Shown in pieces: positions 1-7,302 of a stretch of DNA of 64,000 bases; position 1 is the stretch's first letter, and the number at the start of each line of letters is the position of its first letter. This DNA is from a bacterium (GTDB lineage: Bacteria; Krumholzibacteriota; Krumholzibacteriia; LZORAL124-64-63): contig JAAEQC010000092.1 of the NCBI GenBank assembly GCA_024231905.1, positions 276,726 to 340,725 on the forward strand, written 5' to 3'. A model generated the notes under the pieces. That model saw nothing but the letters and a program-made list of their open reading frames with translations, made no database searches and had not been told where the DNA came from. A program made the translations under genes and the position numbers.

Positions 1-1039
1 GGTGGTCAGCCTCGGCCGCGGTTCCCAGCTGGGCGAGGGCCGCATCGCCGGTATCCAGTCCCTGGTGGCCGCCGCCGTGGAGAATCTCGCCACCGATAAA
101 GTCACGGTCCTCGACCAGCACGGCAAGGTGCTGTCGGCGGCCCAGCGCAGCGACGACGTGGGCCGCAGCGCCAACCAGCTCGAGCTGCGCAAGGAGGTCG
201 AGACCCACCTTAGCAGCAAGGCCGCCAGCATGCTCGATCGTGTGCTCGGTCCCGGCAAGTCCATCGTGCAGGTGGATGCGATCCTGAACTTCGAGAAGAT
301 CGACCGCGAACGGGAAATCTACGATCCAGCCGCCACCGTGGTCCGCTCCGAGGCCCGCACGGATTCCAGCGACCCTGAATCGGGCGGCACTACCGAGCAG
401 TCCGAGACCAACTACGAGATCAACCGCACCGTCGAGCGCATCGTGGGCGAGACCGGCGGTGTGCGAACCCTTTCGGTGGCCGTCTTCGTGGATGGCCACT
501 ACACCCCCTCCGAAGAGGACGGCGGACCGGTGTACGCGCCCCTGAGCGACGAGGAACTGGGGCAACTGCGGCGCATCGTCCAGACGGCCGTCGGCCTGAA
601 TCAGGTGCGCGGCGACCAGATCGAAGTAGTGAACATGCAGTTCCAGCAGCCGGTCGGCGGATTCGGCCAGGCCGGCGGTGGCGCCACGCCCGGTTGGATC
701 GACATCGTCGGCCAGTACGGCGGGCGGGTGGTGCTCCTGGTGCTGCTGGGCGTGATGGTCCTGGTCCTGCGCCGGAACATCGGGCGCCTGGTGGCCGACG
801 CCTTCGGTCCGGGGAACGCCGCGACCGGTGGAAGCAGATCCGCCGCCCGCGCAGGCGGTGCCGCTGCGGACGACGACGACATGCAGGGCTTCGACGGCAT
901 ACCGGAATTGAACAACCAGATGGTCCAGGACATCCAGGAGTACGCCACGGAGAACCCTGACCGGGTCGCCGAGGTCATCCAATCCTGGATCCAGGGCGTG
1001 GACGCGGGCGAACGCACCCGCGAAGCGGTGGGGGAATGA
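1..1039 (+). CDS. fliF: FliF, flagellar MS-ring protein, C-terminal part (5' end outside window)
   Basis: This is the C-terminal 345 residues of FliF, the inner-membrane MS-ring on which the flagellar basal body and export gate are built. The reading frame is open to the window edge, so the true start lies upstream. The visible part holds the end of the ring-building region, a conserved NYEINRTVERI stretch at about fragment residues 137-147, one transmembrane helix at about 240-257 (after a Gly-rich linker), and a cytoplasmic tail whose last ~25 residues (NPDRVAEVIQSWI) match the FliG-binding helix. The stop is one base before the GTG of fliG, so the two rotor genes are co-translated. Assignment rests on these elements and the neighbours; it is secure. 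Confidence 0.95.
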   Translation, partial: VVSLGRGSQLGEGRIAGIQSLVAAAVENLATDKVTVLDQHGKVLSAAQRSDDVGRSANQLELRKEVETHLSSKAASMLDRVLGPGKSIVQVDAILNFEKIDREREIYDPAATVVRSEARTDSSDPESGGTTEQSETNYEINRTVERIVGETGGVRTLSVAVFVDGHYTPSEEDGGPVYAPLSDEELGQLRRIVQTAVGLNQVRGDQIEVVNMQFQQPVGGFGQAGGGATPGWIDIVGQYGGRVVLLVLLGVMVLVLRRNIGRLVADAFGPGNAATGGSRSAARAGGAAADDDDMQGFDGIPELNNQMVQDIQEYATENPDRVAEVIQSWIQGVDAGERTREAVGE

Positions 1040-1040
1040 C

Positions 1041-2042
1041 GTGAACGATCAGGCCCTGCGCAAGGCAGCCGTCTTCCTCATGGCCCTCGGGCCGGCCGTG
1101 GGCGGCAAGGTGCTCTCGAAGCTGCCGGAACCCCTGGTGGAGGATCTGGCCCACGTGATCGCCTCCCTGGGCCACGTGACTTTCGAGGAGAAGAAGAAGA
1201 TCCTGGCGGACTTCGTGACCATCAGCAGCCGCATCTCCGGCATCGCCTTCGGCGGCGAGGAGACGGCCAAACAGATTCTCGAGTCGGGCTTCGGCACCCG
1301 TAAGGCCTCGTCCCTCATCGGCCGCGTGACCAGTTACAGCGAGATCAAGAGTTTCGAGCACCTGAAGAACGTGGACGGCCTCACCGTGGCCAACTACCTC
1401 AAGAACGAGCACCCCCAGACCATCGCCGTGGTGCTGGCCCACATGGATCCGCGCAACAGCGGGCCCATCCTCGGGAAACTCCCGGCGGAGTTGCAGGGGG
1501 ATGTGGCTCACCGCATGGCGGTCCTGGAAGCTCCCAACGGCGAGATCATCAGCGCCGTGGAAAACGTCCTGGCCAGCCAGCTGCAGGGCGAGATTTCCGC
1601 CCGCGTGACCCAGTTCGGCGGCAAGAAGCAGGTGGCCGAGGTCCTCAACGAGATCGACCGCGAGGTGTGGCAGGAGATCCTGGACGAGATGCGGGAGATC
1701 GACGACGACGTGGCCAACGAGGTGAACGGTCTCATGTTCATCTTCGAGGACATCGTCCTGCTGAACGACCCGGACATTCAGGAGATCCTCAAGGAGATCG
1801 ACTCCAAGGAACTGACTCTGGCCATGAAGGGCGCCACCGAAGAGATCAAGGACAAGATCTTCGGCAACATGTCCAAGCGCGCGGCCGAGGGCATCAAGGA
1901 GGACATGGACTACATGGGCCCCATCCGCCTGTCCGAGGTGGAGGAAGCCCAGAAACGCATCGTCGAAGTCGTCAGGAGCCTCGAGGAGGCCGGCACCATC
2001 AGTCTGGGCAAGGGCGGCAAAGATGCAGAAATGGTGTCCTGA
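1041..2042 (+). CDS. fliG: FliG, flagellar motor switch protein
   Basis: FliG (333 aa) sits on the cytoplasmic face of the MS ring, transmits torque from the stator and switches rotation. The N-terminal domain binds FliF; the middle domain carries the family motif EHPQTIA at residues 123-129 (binds FliM); the C-terminal domain has the charged torque helix pattern (IDSKELTLAMKG, then NMSKRAAEGIKEDM), matching canonical FliG closely. Length is normal. The start is GTG, one base after the fliF stop. The gene overlaps the next start (fliH) by 20 bases, which suggests translational coupling. The charge pattern argues for a working torque interface despite oddities elsewhere in this rotor. Confidence 0.97.
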   Translation: MNDQALRKAAVFLMALGPAVGGKVLSKLPEPLVEDLAHVIASLGHVTFEEKKKILADFVTISSRISGIAFGGEETAKQILESGFGTRKASSLIGRVTSYSEIKSFEHLKNVDGLTVANYLKNEHPQTIAVVLAHMDPRNSGPILGKLPAELQGDVAHRMAVLEAPNGEIISAVENVLASQLQGEISARVTQFGGKKQVAEVLNEIDREVWQEILDEMREIDDDVANEVNGLMFIFEDIVLLNDPDIQEILKEIDSKELTLAMKGATEEIKDKIFGNMSKRAAEGIKEDMDYMGPIRLSEVEEAQKRIVEVVRSLEEAGTISLGKGGKDAEMVS

Positions 2043-2781
2043 GCCCTTCGCCACCGATGGCACGGTACCGCTGGTGGCCTCCGCCACTGCCGCGGCCTAC
2101 GCCCAGGAAGCGCCGGCGACTGCCGGCGACGTGGACGAAGGCGTCCGGATCTTCCGTCGCGAGGCCGGCTTCAAATCCCCCGAGAGCCTCATGGCCCAGC
2201 TCAGCCAACAGGAACGCTCCCAGGTGTTCGACCTGGTCCAGCAGGACGTGGCCCGGGAATACGATCAGCGCGAGCAGGCCCTGCGTCAGGAGTTGGAACA
2301 GTCCCACGCCGCCGAGCTCGAAAGTATGCGAGCGGAGACTCGCGAGTGGGCCGCCGGCTATGGCGTGCGCCACGAGGAAGCCCTGCGCGAAATGGCCGCA
2401 GCCTGTGCGCGCCTGGCGGTGACCCTGGCCGAGAAGATCATCCGCGGCCGCGTGGAGCAGGAACCGGAGATCCTGGTGCGGGCCATCGAGACCGCCCTCT
2501 TCGCCGTGGGTGGTGCGGAAGCACTGAAGGTGACCGTGCACCCGGACGACGCCGTCTGGCTGGAGGATCGGTCCGACCTGCGCGAGACCCTGCACATCGG
2601 CGAGATCGTCGCGGACCGGCGCGTGGACCGGGGCGGATGCCGCATCTCCTGCGAGGGCCGCGAATGGGACACTACTCTTTCCGGCCAGTTGGAGACCCTC
2701 TCCGAGGTGGTCGCCGAATGGATCACCACCGCCACCGCACCCTGCCCCGACAAGGATGGCCATGACCCTGCCCTGGACTGA
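2023..2781 (+). CDS. fliH: FliH, flagellar export stator/regulator of FliI
   Basis: FliH (252 aa) dimerises, binds the export ATPase FliI and tethers it to the C-ring. The protein has a variable Ala-rich N-terminus, a Gln/Glu-rich helical middle (residues about 60-130, where E/Q/R/A repeat as in FliH/HrpE coiled coils) and a C-terminal domain similar to V-type ATPase subunit E. Identification is by position between fliG and fliI and by this architecture, because FliH sequences diverge strongly. The ATG start lies inside the end of fliG and the end overlaps fliI by 26 bases. Confidence 0.85.
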   Translation: MQKWCPEPFATDGTVPLVASATAAAYAQEAPATAGDVDEGVRIFRREAGFKSPESLMAQLSQQERSQVFDLVQQDVAREYDQREQALRQELEQSHAAELESMRAETREWAAGYGVRHEEALREMAAACARLAVTLAEKIIRGRVEQEPEILVRAIETALFAVGGAEALKVTVHPDDAVWLEDRSDLRETLHIGEIVADRRVDRGGCRISCEGREWDTTLSGQLETLSEVVAEWITTATAPCPDKDGHDPALD

Positions 2782-4078
2782 GATGGAGACGGCCGTGCGG
2801 GGGACCAACCCCGTCCGCGCCGTGGGCCGGGTGAGCAACCTGGTCGGCATGGCCGTGGAGGCCGCCGGCCTGGAAGCGCCCGTGGGGTCCATGTGCCGCA
2901 TCGACACGGGTCGCAACGAACCGCCGGTCCTGTGCGAAGTGGTGGGGTTCCGCCAGGACGCCCTGGTGATCATGCCCTTCCGCGACATGCGGGGGATCTC
3001 CCGCGGCAACCGGGTCACCCTGGTGGCGAGCAAGCTCACGGTACCCTTCGGCCAGCACCTGTTGGGCCGGATCATCGACGGCCTGGGCCGGCCCCTGGAC
3101 GGGGGACCGCCCCTGACGGGTCTGCCCCGGGTCCGCCTGGGACACCAGGCCCCCGCCGCCCTCAGCCGGCGGCGCACCCAGGAGGTCATGACCACGGGCA
3201 TCCGCGCCATCGACTCTCTGGTGACCACTGCTCGCGGCCAGCGCCTGGGCATCTTCGCCGGCAGCGGCGTGGGCAAGTCCGTCCTGCTGGGCATGATGGC
3301 CCGCGAGGCCCAGGTGGACGTGAACGTCCTGGCCCTCATCGGCGAGCGTGGCCGGGAAGTTCGCGAGTTCATCGAGCGGGATCTGGGGCCCGAGGGCCTG
3401 TCCCGCAGCGTGGTGGTGGTCGTTACCTCGGACGAAAGCGCCGTCATGCGCGCCAAGGGCGCCGAGACGGCCATGACCATCGCCGAGGCCTTCCGCGAGT
3501 CGGACCGGGAGGTGCTGTTCCTCATGGATTCGGCCACCCGCTACGCCATGGCTCTCAGGGAGATCGGCTTGGCCGCCGGCGAACCGCCCACCACCAAGGG
3601 CTATCCGCCTTCGGTTTTCGCAGCTCTGCCCCGGCTCTGCGAGCGCGCGGGCTGGTCGGCCGTGAACGCCATGACCGCCTTCTTCACGGTCCTCATCGAG
3701 GGCGACGATATCCAGGATCCCATCGGCGACGCCATGCGCTCGATCCTCGACGGCCACATCATGCTGAGCCGCGACCTGGCTCGCGAGCACCACTACCCGG
3801 CCATCGACGTTCTGGGCAGCGTGAGCCGGTTGCGCAACGACGTGCTCGGTGACCGGGAACTGGCGGCCGTGGCGCGGATCGTGCGCTGGCTCAAGGTGCT
3901 GGAGGACAACCGGGACCTGGTGAACATCGGCGCCTACGTCAGCGGCAGCGACCCGGTTCTGGACGAGGCCCTGGCCAACCGGGAGACCATCCGCGGCTTC
4001 CTGCAACAGGGCATGCGTGAGAAAGCGGACCTGGACGAGTCCATTGCGCGGCTTCATGAACTAGCGGCGGTAAACTGA
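2756..4078 (+). CDS. fliI: FliI, flagellum-specific export ATPase
   Basis: FliI (440 aa) is the hexameric ATPase that helps unfold and deliver substrates to the flagellar type III export gate. It resembles the F1 beta subunit: Walker A GSGVGKS at residues 169-175, a FLMDSATRYAMALREIGLA block as Walker B and following helix, and the ATP-synthase-family signature region near PPTTKGYPPSVFA. Length is usual. Two in-frame ATGs lie at 2756 and 2762; the second has AAGG at a better distance, so the true start may be 2762. The stop overlaps the fliJ ATG (TGATG). Confidence 0.97.
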   Translation: MAMTLPWTEMETAVRGTNPVRAVGRVSNLVGMAVEAAGLEAPVGSMCRIDTGRNEPPVLCEVVGFRQDALVIMPFRDMRGISRGNRVTLVASKLTVPFGQHLLGRIIDGLGRPLDGGPPLTGLPRVRLGHQAPAALSRRRTQEVMTTGIRAIDSLVTTARGQRLGIFAGSGVGKSVLLGMMAREAQVDVNVLALIGERGREVREFIERDLGPEGLSRSVVVVVTSDESAVMRAKGAETAMTIAEAFRESDREVLFLMDSATRYAMALREIGLAAGEPPTTKGYPPSVFAALPRLCERAGWSAVNAMTAFFTVLIEGDDIQDPIGDAMRSILDGHIMLSRDLAREHHYPAIDVLGSVSRLRNDVLGDRELAAVARIVRWLKVLEDNRDLVNIGAYVSGSDPVLDEALANRETIRGFLQQGMREKADLDESIARLHELAAVN

Positions 4079-4551
4079 TGGCCGCCTTTCGATTTAGGCT
4101 GGAGAAAGTCCTGCGCTATCGGCGCCGTGTGGTGGACCAGCGCTCCCGCCAGGTGGCGGCGGCGGAGATGGTCCTGGCCGCGGTGGACAATAGGATCGCG
4201 GCCCTGCGCCGGTACCTGGACGAGTTGCCGGTTCCCGACGGGTCCGGCGGCACTATCGACGTGAGGGCGCGCCTCGAACTGGCAGCCTGGTACAACCGGC
4301 AGGAGAGGGCCTTGGAGCAACTGGGGGCCGAGCGTCAGGCAGCCGCCGACGAGGTGGCCGACCGGCGGCAGGACCTGTCCGCCGCCTTCCAGGATCGTGA
4401 GGTCCTGGAACGTCTGCGGCAACGCAAACGCGAGGAATGGGTGGCCGAGGAAGGTCGCCGCGAGCGTCTGGAACTGGACGAGATCGGCCAGCAGCGCTCG
4501 GTCCGGACGCGGACGGCAATTGCCGCCACATCGGCACAAGTTGCCTCCTGA
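4078..4551 (+). CDS. fliJ: FliJ, flagellar export chaperone/coiled-coil protein
   Basis: FliJ (157 aa) is the coiled-coil stalk that couples FliI to FlhA, like the gamma subunit of F1. The sequence begins with the family pattern FRFRLEKVLRYRRRVVDQ and continues as charged, heptad-like helix to the end with few Gly or Pro apart from a short break near residues 50-60 (two-helix hairpin). It is placed right after fliI with a one-base stop/start overlap. Sequence identity in FliJ is always low, so the call relies on the N-terminal motif, size, coiled coil and position. Confidence 0.88.
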   Translation: MAAFRFRLEKVLRYRRRVVDQRSRQVAAAEMVLAAVDNRIAALRRYLDELPVPDGSGGTIDVRARLELAAWYNRQERALEQLGAERQAAADEVADRRQDLSAAFQDREVLERLRQRKREEWVAEEGRRERLELDEIGQQRSVRTRTAIAATSAQVAS

Positions 4552-4730
4552 GGCGAAGCTGGACAGTCGGCACCGGATGGCCGCCTGCTGAGTAAAAGAC
4601 ATGGTACCAGTGCCTTGCGGCGCCGCGGCATGATTTGCCGACCGGGCCGGGAATGGCACTCCGGTTGCGAGGGCTTGCCGGACATTGCGTCTGGCGACAC
4701 ACGCGGCACGAACGGGAAGGGACCCGGCAC
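4552..4730 (+). promoter_or_regulatory. fliJ-motE intergenic region with sigma-54 promoter
   Basis: This 179-base gap is the largest break in the early flagellar operon. It contains a GC-rich palindrome (GCGGCGCCGC, near 4617-4626) and the -24/-12 promoter listed separately at 4654-4668. No coding frame with a plausible ribosome site was found in it. It therefore likely starts a second transcript beginning at motE. Confidence 0.6.
4654..4668 (+). promoter_or_regulatory. sigma-54 (-24/-12) promoter of motE-fliK-flgD-flgE
   Basis: TGGCACTCCGGTTGC matches the sigma-54 consensus TGGCAC-N5-TTGC exactly. The invariant GG (4655-4656) and GC (4667-4668) are 10 bases apart as required. A start point about 12 bases downstream leaves a ~50-base leader before the motE ATG at 4731. 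Hook genes under sigma-54 are known in Pseudomonas, Vibrio, Caulobacter and Campylobacter. Confidence 0.82.
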
Positions 4731-5255
4731 ATGAAGAGTGTGGCCATCATCTCCGCGATCACGTTCGTCCTCATCTTCGGGGGCGTCCTGCTGGTCGGCA
4801 TGCAGTTGCAGGGCGGACCCAGCGTGGCGGCGGTACCGGACCTGGCGCCGGAGGACTACGAAGCGGCCGAGAGAGTCTTCGCCGACATGGCCGTGGAGCG
4901 GGACCGCATCCAGCGGGAAAAGGAATCCCTGGTCATGCTGCGCAACGATGTGGCCGTGCAGGAGAAGATCCTCGAAGCGAGCCGCGGGCAACTGGTGGCG
5001 ACCATCGCCAAGTTGGAGGCCAAGCAGACGTCCTACGTGGAAGAACGCGGTCGCTCGGCTGTCCGCCTGGCCAAGATGTACGAGGCCATGAAGCCCGGCG
5101 AGGCGGCACCGATCCTGGGCACCTTGGACATGGAGATCGTGGTGGAGATCATGTCGCGCATGAAGGAACGGCCGGCTGCCAAGGTCCTGGCCAAGATGGA
5201 TCCGCGCCTGGCCGCCCAGGTGAGCACGCGCCTCAGCGCCAGAGGGGGCAATTGA
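4731..5255 (+). CDS. motE: MotE-like flagellar protein (MgtE_N-type domain)
   Basis: The product (174 aa) has an N-terminal membrane anchor (residues about 4-24), a periplasmic coiled coil (about 40-105) and a C-terminal helical domain resembling the MgtE N-terminal domain, with repeats of the form KMYEAMKPGEAAPILGTLD / AAKVLAKMDPRLAAQV. That layout and its place between fliJ and fliK match MotE, described as a structural chaperone/partner of the stator protein MotB in several bacteria. The ATG at 4731 is chosen over upstream codons because GGGAAGGGA precedes it and because the promoter at 4654-4668 would lie inside a longer gene. The stop overlaps the fliK start. Confidence 0.82.
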   Translation: MKSVAIISAITFVLIFGGVLLVGMQLQGGPSVAAVPDLAPEDYEAAERVFADMAVERDRIQREKESLVMLRNDVAVQEKILEASRGQLVATIAKLEAKQTSYVEERGRSAVRLAKMYEAMKPGEAAPILGTLDMEIVVEIMSRMKERPAAKVLAKMDPRLAAQVSTRLSARGGN

Positions 5256-6607
5256 TGCTGGGTTTGCTGGGATTCCTGGCCGGCAAAGCCGTGCCCACGC
5301 CGTCGCTGAGCGACGCCGCGACCGACGCCGAGATCAACGTCGCCGAGGCGGGTTTCGCGGGTCTGCTCGCCAACTTGACCTCCGAGCCGACGCCCATGGG
5401 AGAAGCGACCGCGCCTACGGTGCAGGTGGCCGCCATGGTTGAGGATTCCGCCGACGCCGGTTCGCAAAAACCTCAACCGGCGCCGGTCCAGGCAGTCGCG
5501 ACCACGGTCGTGGCTCCGGTTCCGGCCGCTTCGAAGTCGTCCGCTCCGGTCCCGGGCGCTGCGGTCCCGGGCGCTGCGGTCCCGACCGTATCGATCTCGA
5601 GCGCTCCGGCGACGGATGCGCCGACTGACCAGACGGCCTCGACGCGGGCGGTCCCGTCGGCGGTGGCACAGACGGTCCCCGTGCCGTCGGTCATGGCGCT
5701 ACCGGCCGAGGCAGCCGTGCCCGCCCCACCCGCCGTCTTCGCGACTCCGGACGCCATGCCGACTGAGGAAACGGTTTCCGAAGTGGCCGTCAAGGCGCCC
5801 GCCATCGCCGTCCCCGTGGATGGGGTGCAGATCCTGACCGCACAGATCCAACCGGCCAACGCGTCGGCAACCGCTGTGACCGCACAGGACCCGCCGGTAG
5901 AAGCGACCGTGGCTGCCGAATCCGGTGAAGAGGCGGCCGACGGTCAAGCCGACCATGCTGCATCTTCGCAACCGGCTCCCCTGCCCGGTGCCGTCACAGC
6001 GCCGCCTGCGGCCGCACCGGCGGCCGTGCCGAACGAGGCCGCTCCGGTGGCCCAAACTCCTGAATCGCCGGCGCCTGAACTCGTGACGGCACCCGTGAGC
6101 CAGAGCACCGGTGATCCGGTGGAGGCGATCCAGCGTACGACCGGCCAGACCGTGGCCCGCGCTGGCGGCGCCGCAGAACCGCCGGTCGCCGTGACCCGCC
6201 AGGTAACCACCGGCCTGGCCCGTGCCCTGTCCGACGGCGCTTCCGAAACCGTCCGTATCCGCCTGCAGCCCGAAGAACTGGGCCGAGTGGACGTGCAACT
6301 CACGGCCCGCGGGGGCCAGCTCCAGGTCATCATGACCGCCAGCACCACCGAGGCCGAACGCGCGCTACGCGAGAACCTGGCCGAGCTCCTGGACGGACTC
6401 GGCCGGCGCGTCGCGCGCTACCAGAACATCGATGTCCGAGTCGAGCAGCGGGAGGGAACCGAGGAACGGTCGCAGCAACGGGAAGAAGCCCGTCGCGAAG
6501 CAACCGCCCGCGGCAACGGCGACCAGCGGGACAGCCGGCGCCAGCCGGGCCGCGAACCCCGCACCACGGCGGAAGCCTGGGCGGACCTGGCCCGAGGAGG
6601 AGTCTAG
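5255..6607 (+). CDS. fliK: FliK, flagellar hook-length control protein
   Basis: FliK (450 aa) is the secreted ruler that stops hook growth and switches export to late substrates. Residues about 30-320 are a low-complexity Ala/Pro/Val/Thr-rich stretch, typical of the ruler part; the Flg_hook domain lies at about 335-395 with the family pattern RIRLQPEELGRVDVQL and TEAERALRENLAELLDGL, followed by a charged, disordered tail. A 15-base tandem repeat lies in the ruler part. The ATG overlaps the motE stop (TGATG); the open frame extends further upstream, but only by overlapping motE completely. flgD starts directly after the stop. Confidence 0.92.
   Translation: MLGLLGFLAGKAVPTPSLSDAATDAEINVAEAGFAGLLANLTSEPTPMGEATAPTVQVAAMVEDSADAGSQKPQPAPVQAVATTVVAPVPAASKSSAPVPGAAVPGAAVPTVSISSAPATDAPTDQTASTRAVPSAVAQTVPVPSVMALPAEAAVPAPPAVFATPDAMPTEETVSEVAVKAPAIAVPVDGVQILTAQIQPANASATAVTAQDPPVEATVAAESGEEAADGQADHAASSQPAPLPGAVTAPPAAAPAAVPNEAAPVAQTPESPAPELVTAPVSQSTGDPVEAIQRTTGQTVARAGGAAEPPVAVTRQVTTGLARALSDGASETVRIRLQPEELGRVDVQLTARGGQLQVIMTASTTEAERALRENLAELLDGLGRRVARYQNIDVRVEQREGTEERSQQREEARREATARGNGDQRDSRRQPGREPRTTAEAWADLARGGV
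5548..5583 (+). repeat. 15-bp tandem repeat in fliK ruler region
   Basis: The unit GGTCCCGGGCGCTGC occurs twice exactly (5548-5562 and 5563-5577) and a third time partially, coding V-P-G-A-A steps. Because the unit is a multiple of three, gain or loss of copies changes ruler length by five residues per unit without a frameshift. Confidence 0.8.
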
Positions 6608-7261
6608 ATGACCTACATTCCGGGAATCACGGATACGACCGGCGCCGTCATCGGTGCCGTGGCGGATGACGACGTCGGCGGGGTGAACAGCCTGGAGTTC
6701 ATGAACCTGCTGGTGGCGCAGATCCAGCATCAGGACCCCCTCAGCCCCATGGACAACGCCGAGTTCACCAGCCAGATCACCCAGTTCTCCATGCTCGAGG
6801 AGATGATGGGCCTGTCCAGGAAGATGGACGAGAACGTGCTCATGAGCCAGTCCATCAACAACACGGCCATGCTCGCCCTGGTGGGGCGGGACGTGACCGT
6901 GGAGGGCAACAGCGCTTTCCTGGAGGAGGGGATTGCCACCGAGACGGTCCTGGCCGCCTCCGCTCCGGGCACGGCCGTGATCACCGTGACCGACAGCAGC
7001 GGTCACGTGGTGCGCACCTACTCCGAACAGGTGGACGCGGGCTTGACGACGGTCAGCTGGGACGGCCTGGACGACGACGAGAATGCGCTCGAAGACGGGG
7101 AGTACACTATCTCCGTCGCGCTGACCAATTCGGGCAAGGAACTGCCCTTCACGACCCTCATGACCGGCGCGGTCGAGGGTCTGCGGTACGAGAACAACGT
7201 GGCGGTGGTCTCGGTCAACGGCCGGGACTTCTACGTCTCTGATATCTACAAGGTGAGCTGA
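6608..7261 (+). CDS. flgD: FlgD, hook cap/hook assembly protein
   Basis: FlgD (217 aa) caps the growing hook and is needed for polymerisation of FlgE. The conserved N-terminal region is clear (FMNLLVAQIQHQDPLSPMDN at about 31-50, then SQITQFSMLEEM). The C-terminal half is a beta-sandwich of the FlgD Ig-like/Tudor type (VSWDGLDDDENALEDGEYTI is the usual FlgD_ig strand-turn pattern). The start directly abuts the fliK stop. The same FlgD_ig fold recurs here as a secretion-type tail on two unrelated extracellular proteins (35277 and 58269 genes). Confidence 0.96.
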   Translation: MTYIPGITDTTGAVIGAVADDDVGGVNSLEFMNLLVAQIQHQDPLSPMDNAEFTSQITQFSMLEEMMGLSRKMDENVLMSQSINNTAMLALVGRDVTVEGNSAFLEEGIATETVLAASAPGTAVITVTDSSGHVVRTYSEQVDAGLTTVSWDGLDDDENALEDGEYTISVALTNSGKELPFTTLMTGAVEGLRYENNVAVVSVNGRDFYVSDIYKVS

Positions 7262-7302
7262 TCGACCCGCCCGTCGGGGCGGTCAACCCAGGGGAGGACC
7301 CC

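Noticed and set aside
4593..4619. TAAA-N15-GCC as a sigma-28 promoter before motE
   Set aside because: The -10 box reads GCCTTGCG against GCCGATAA; only three bases agree.
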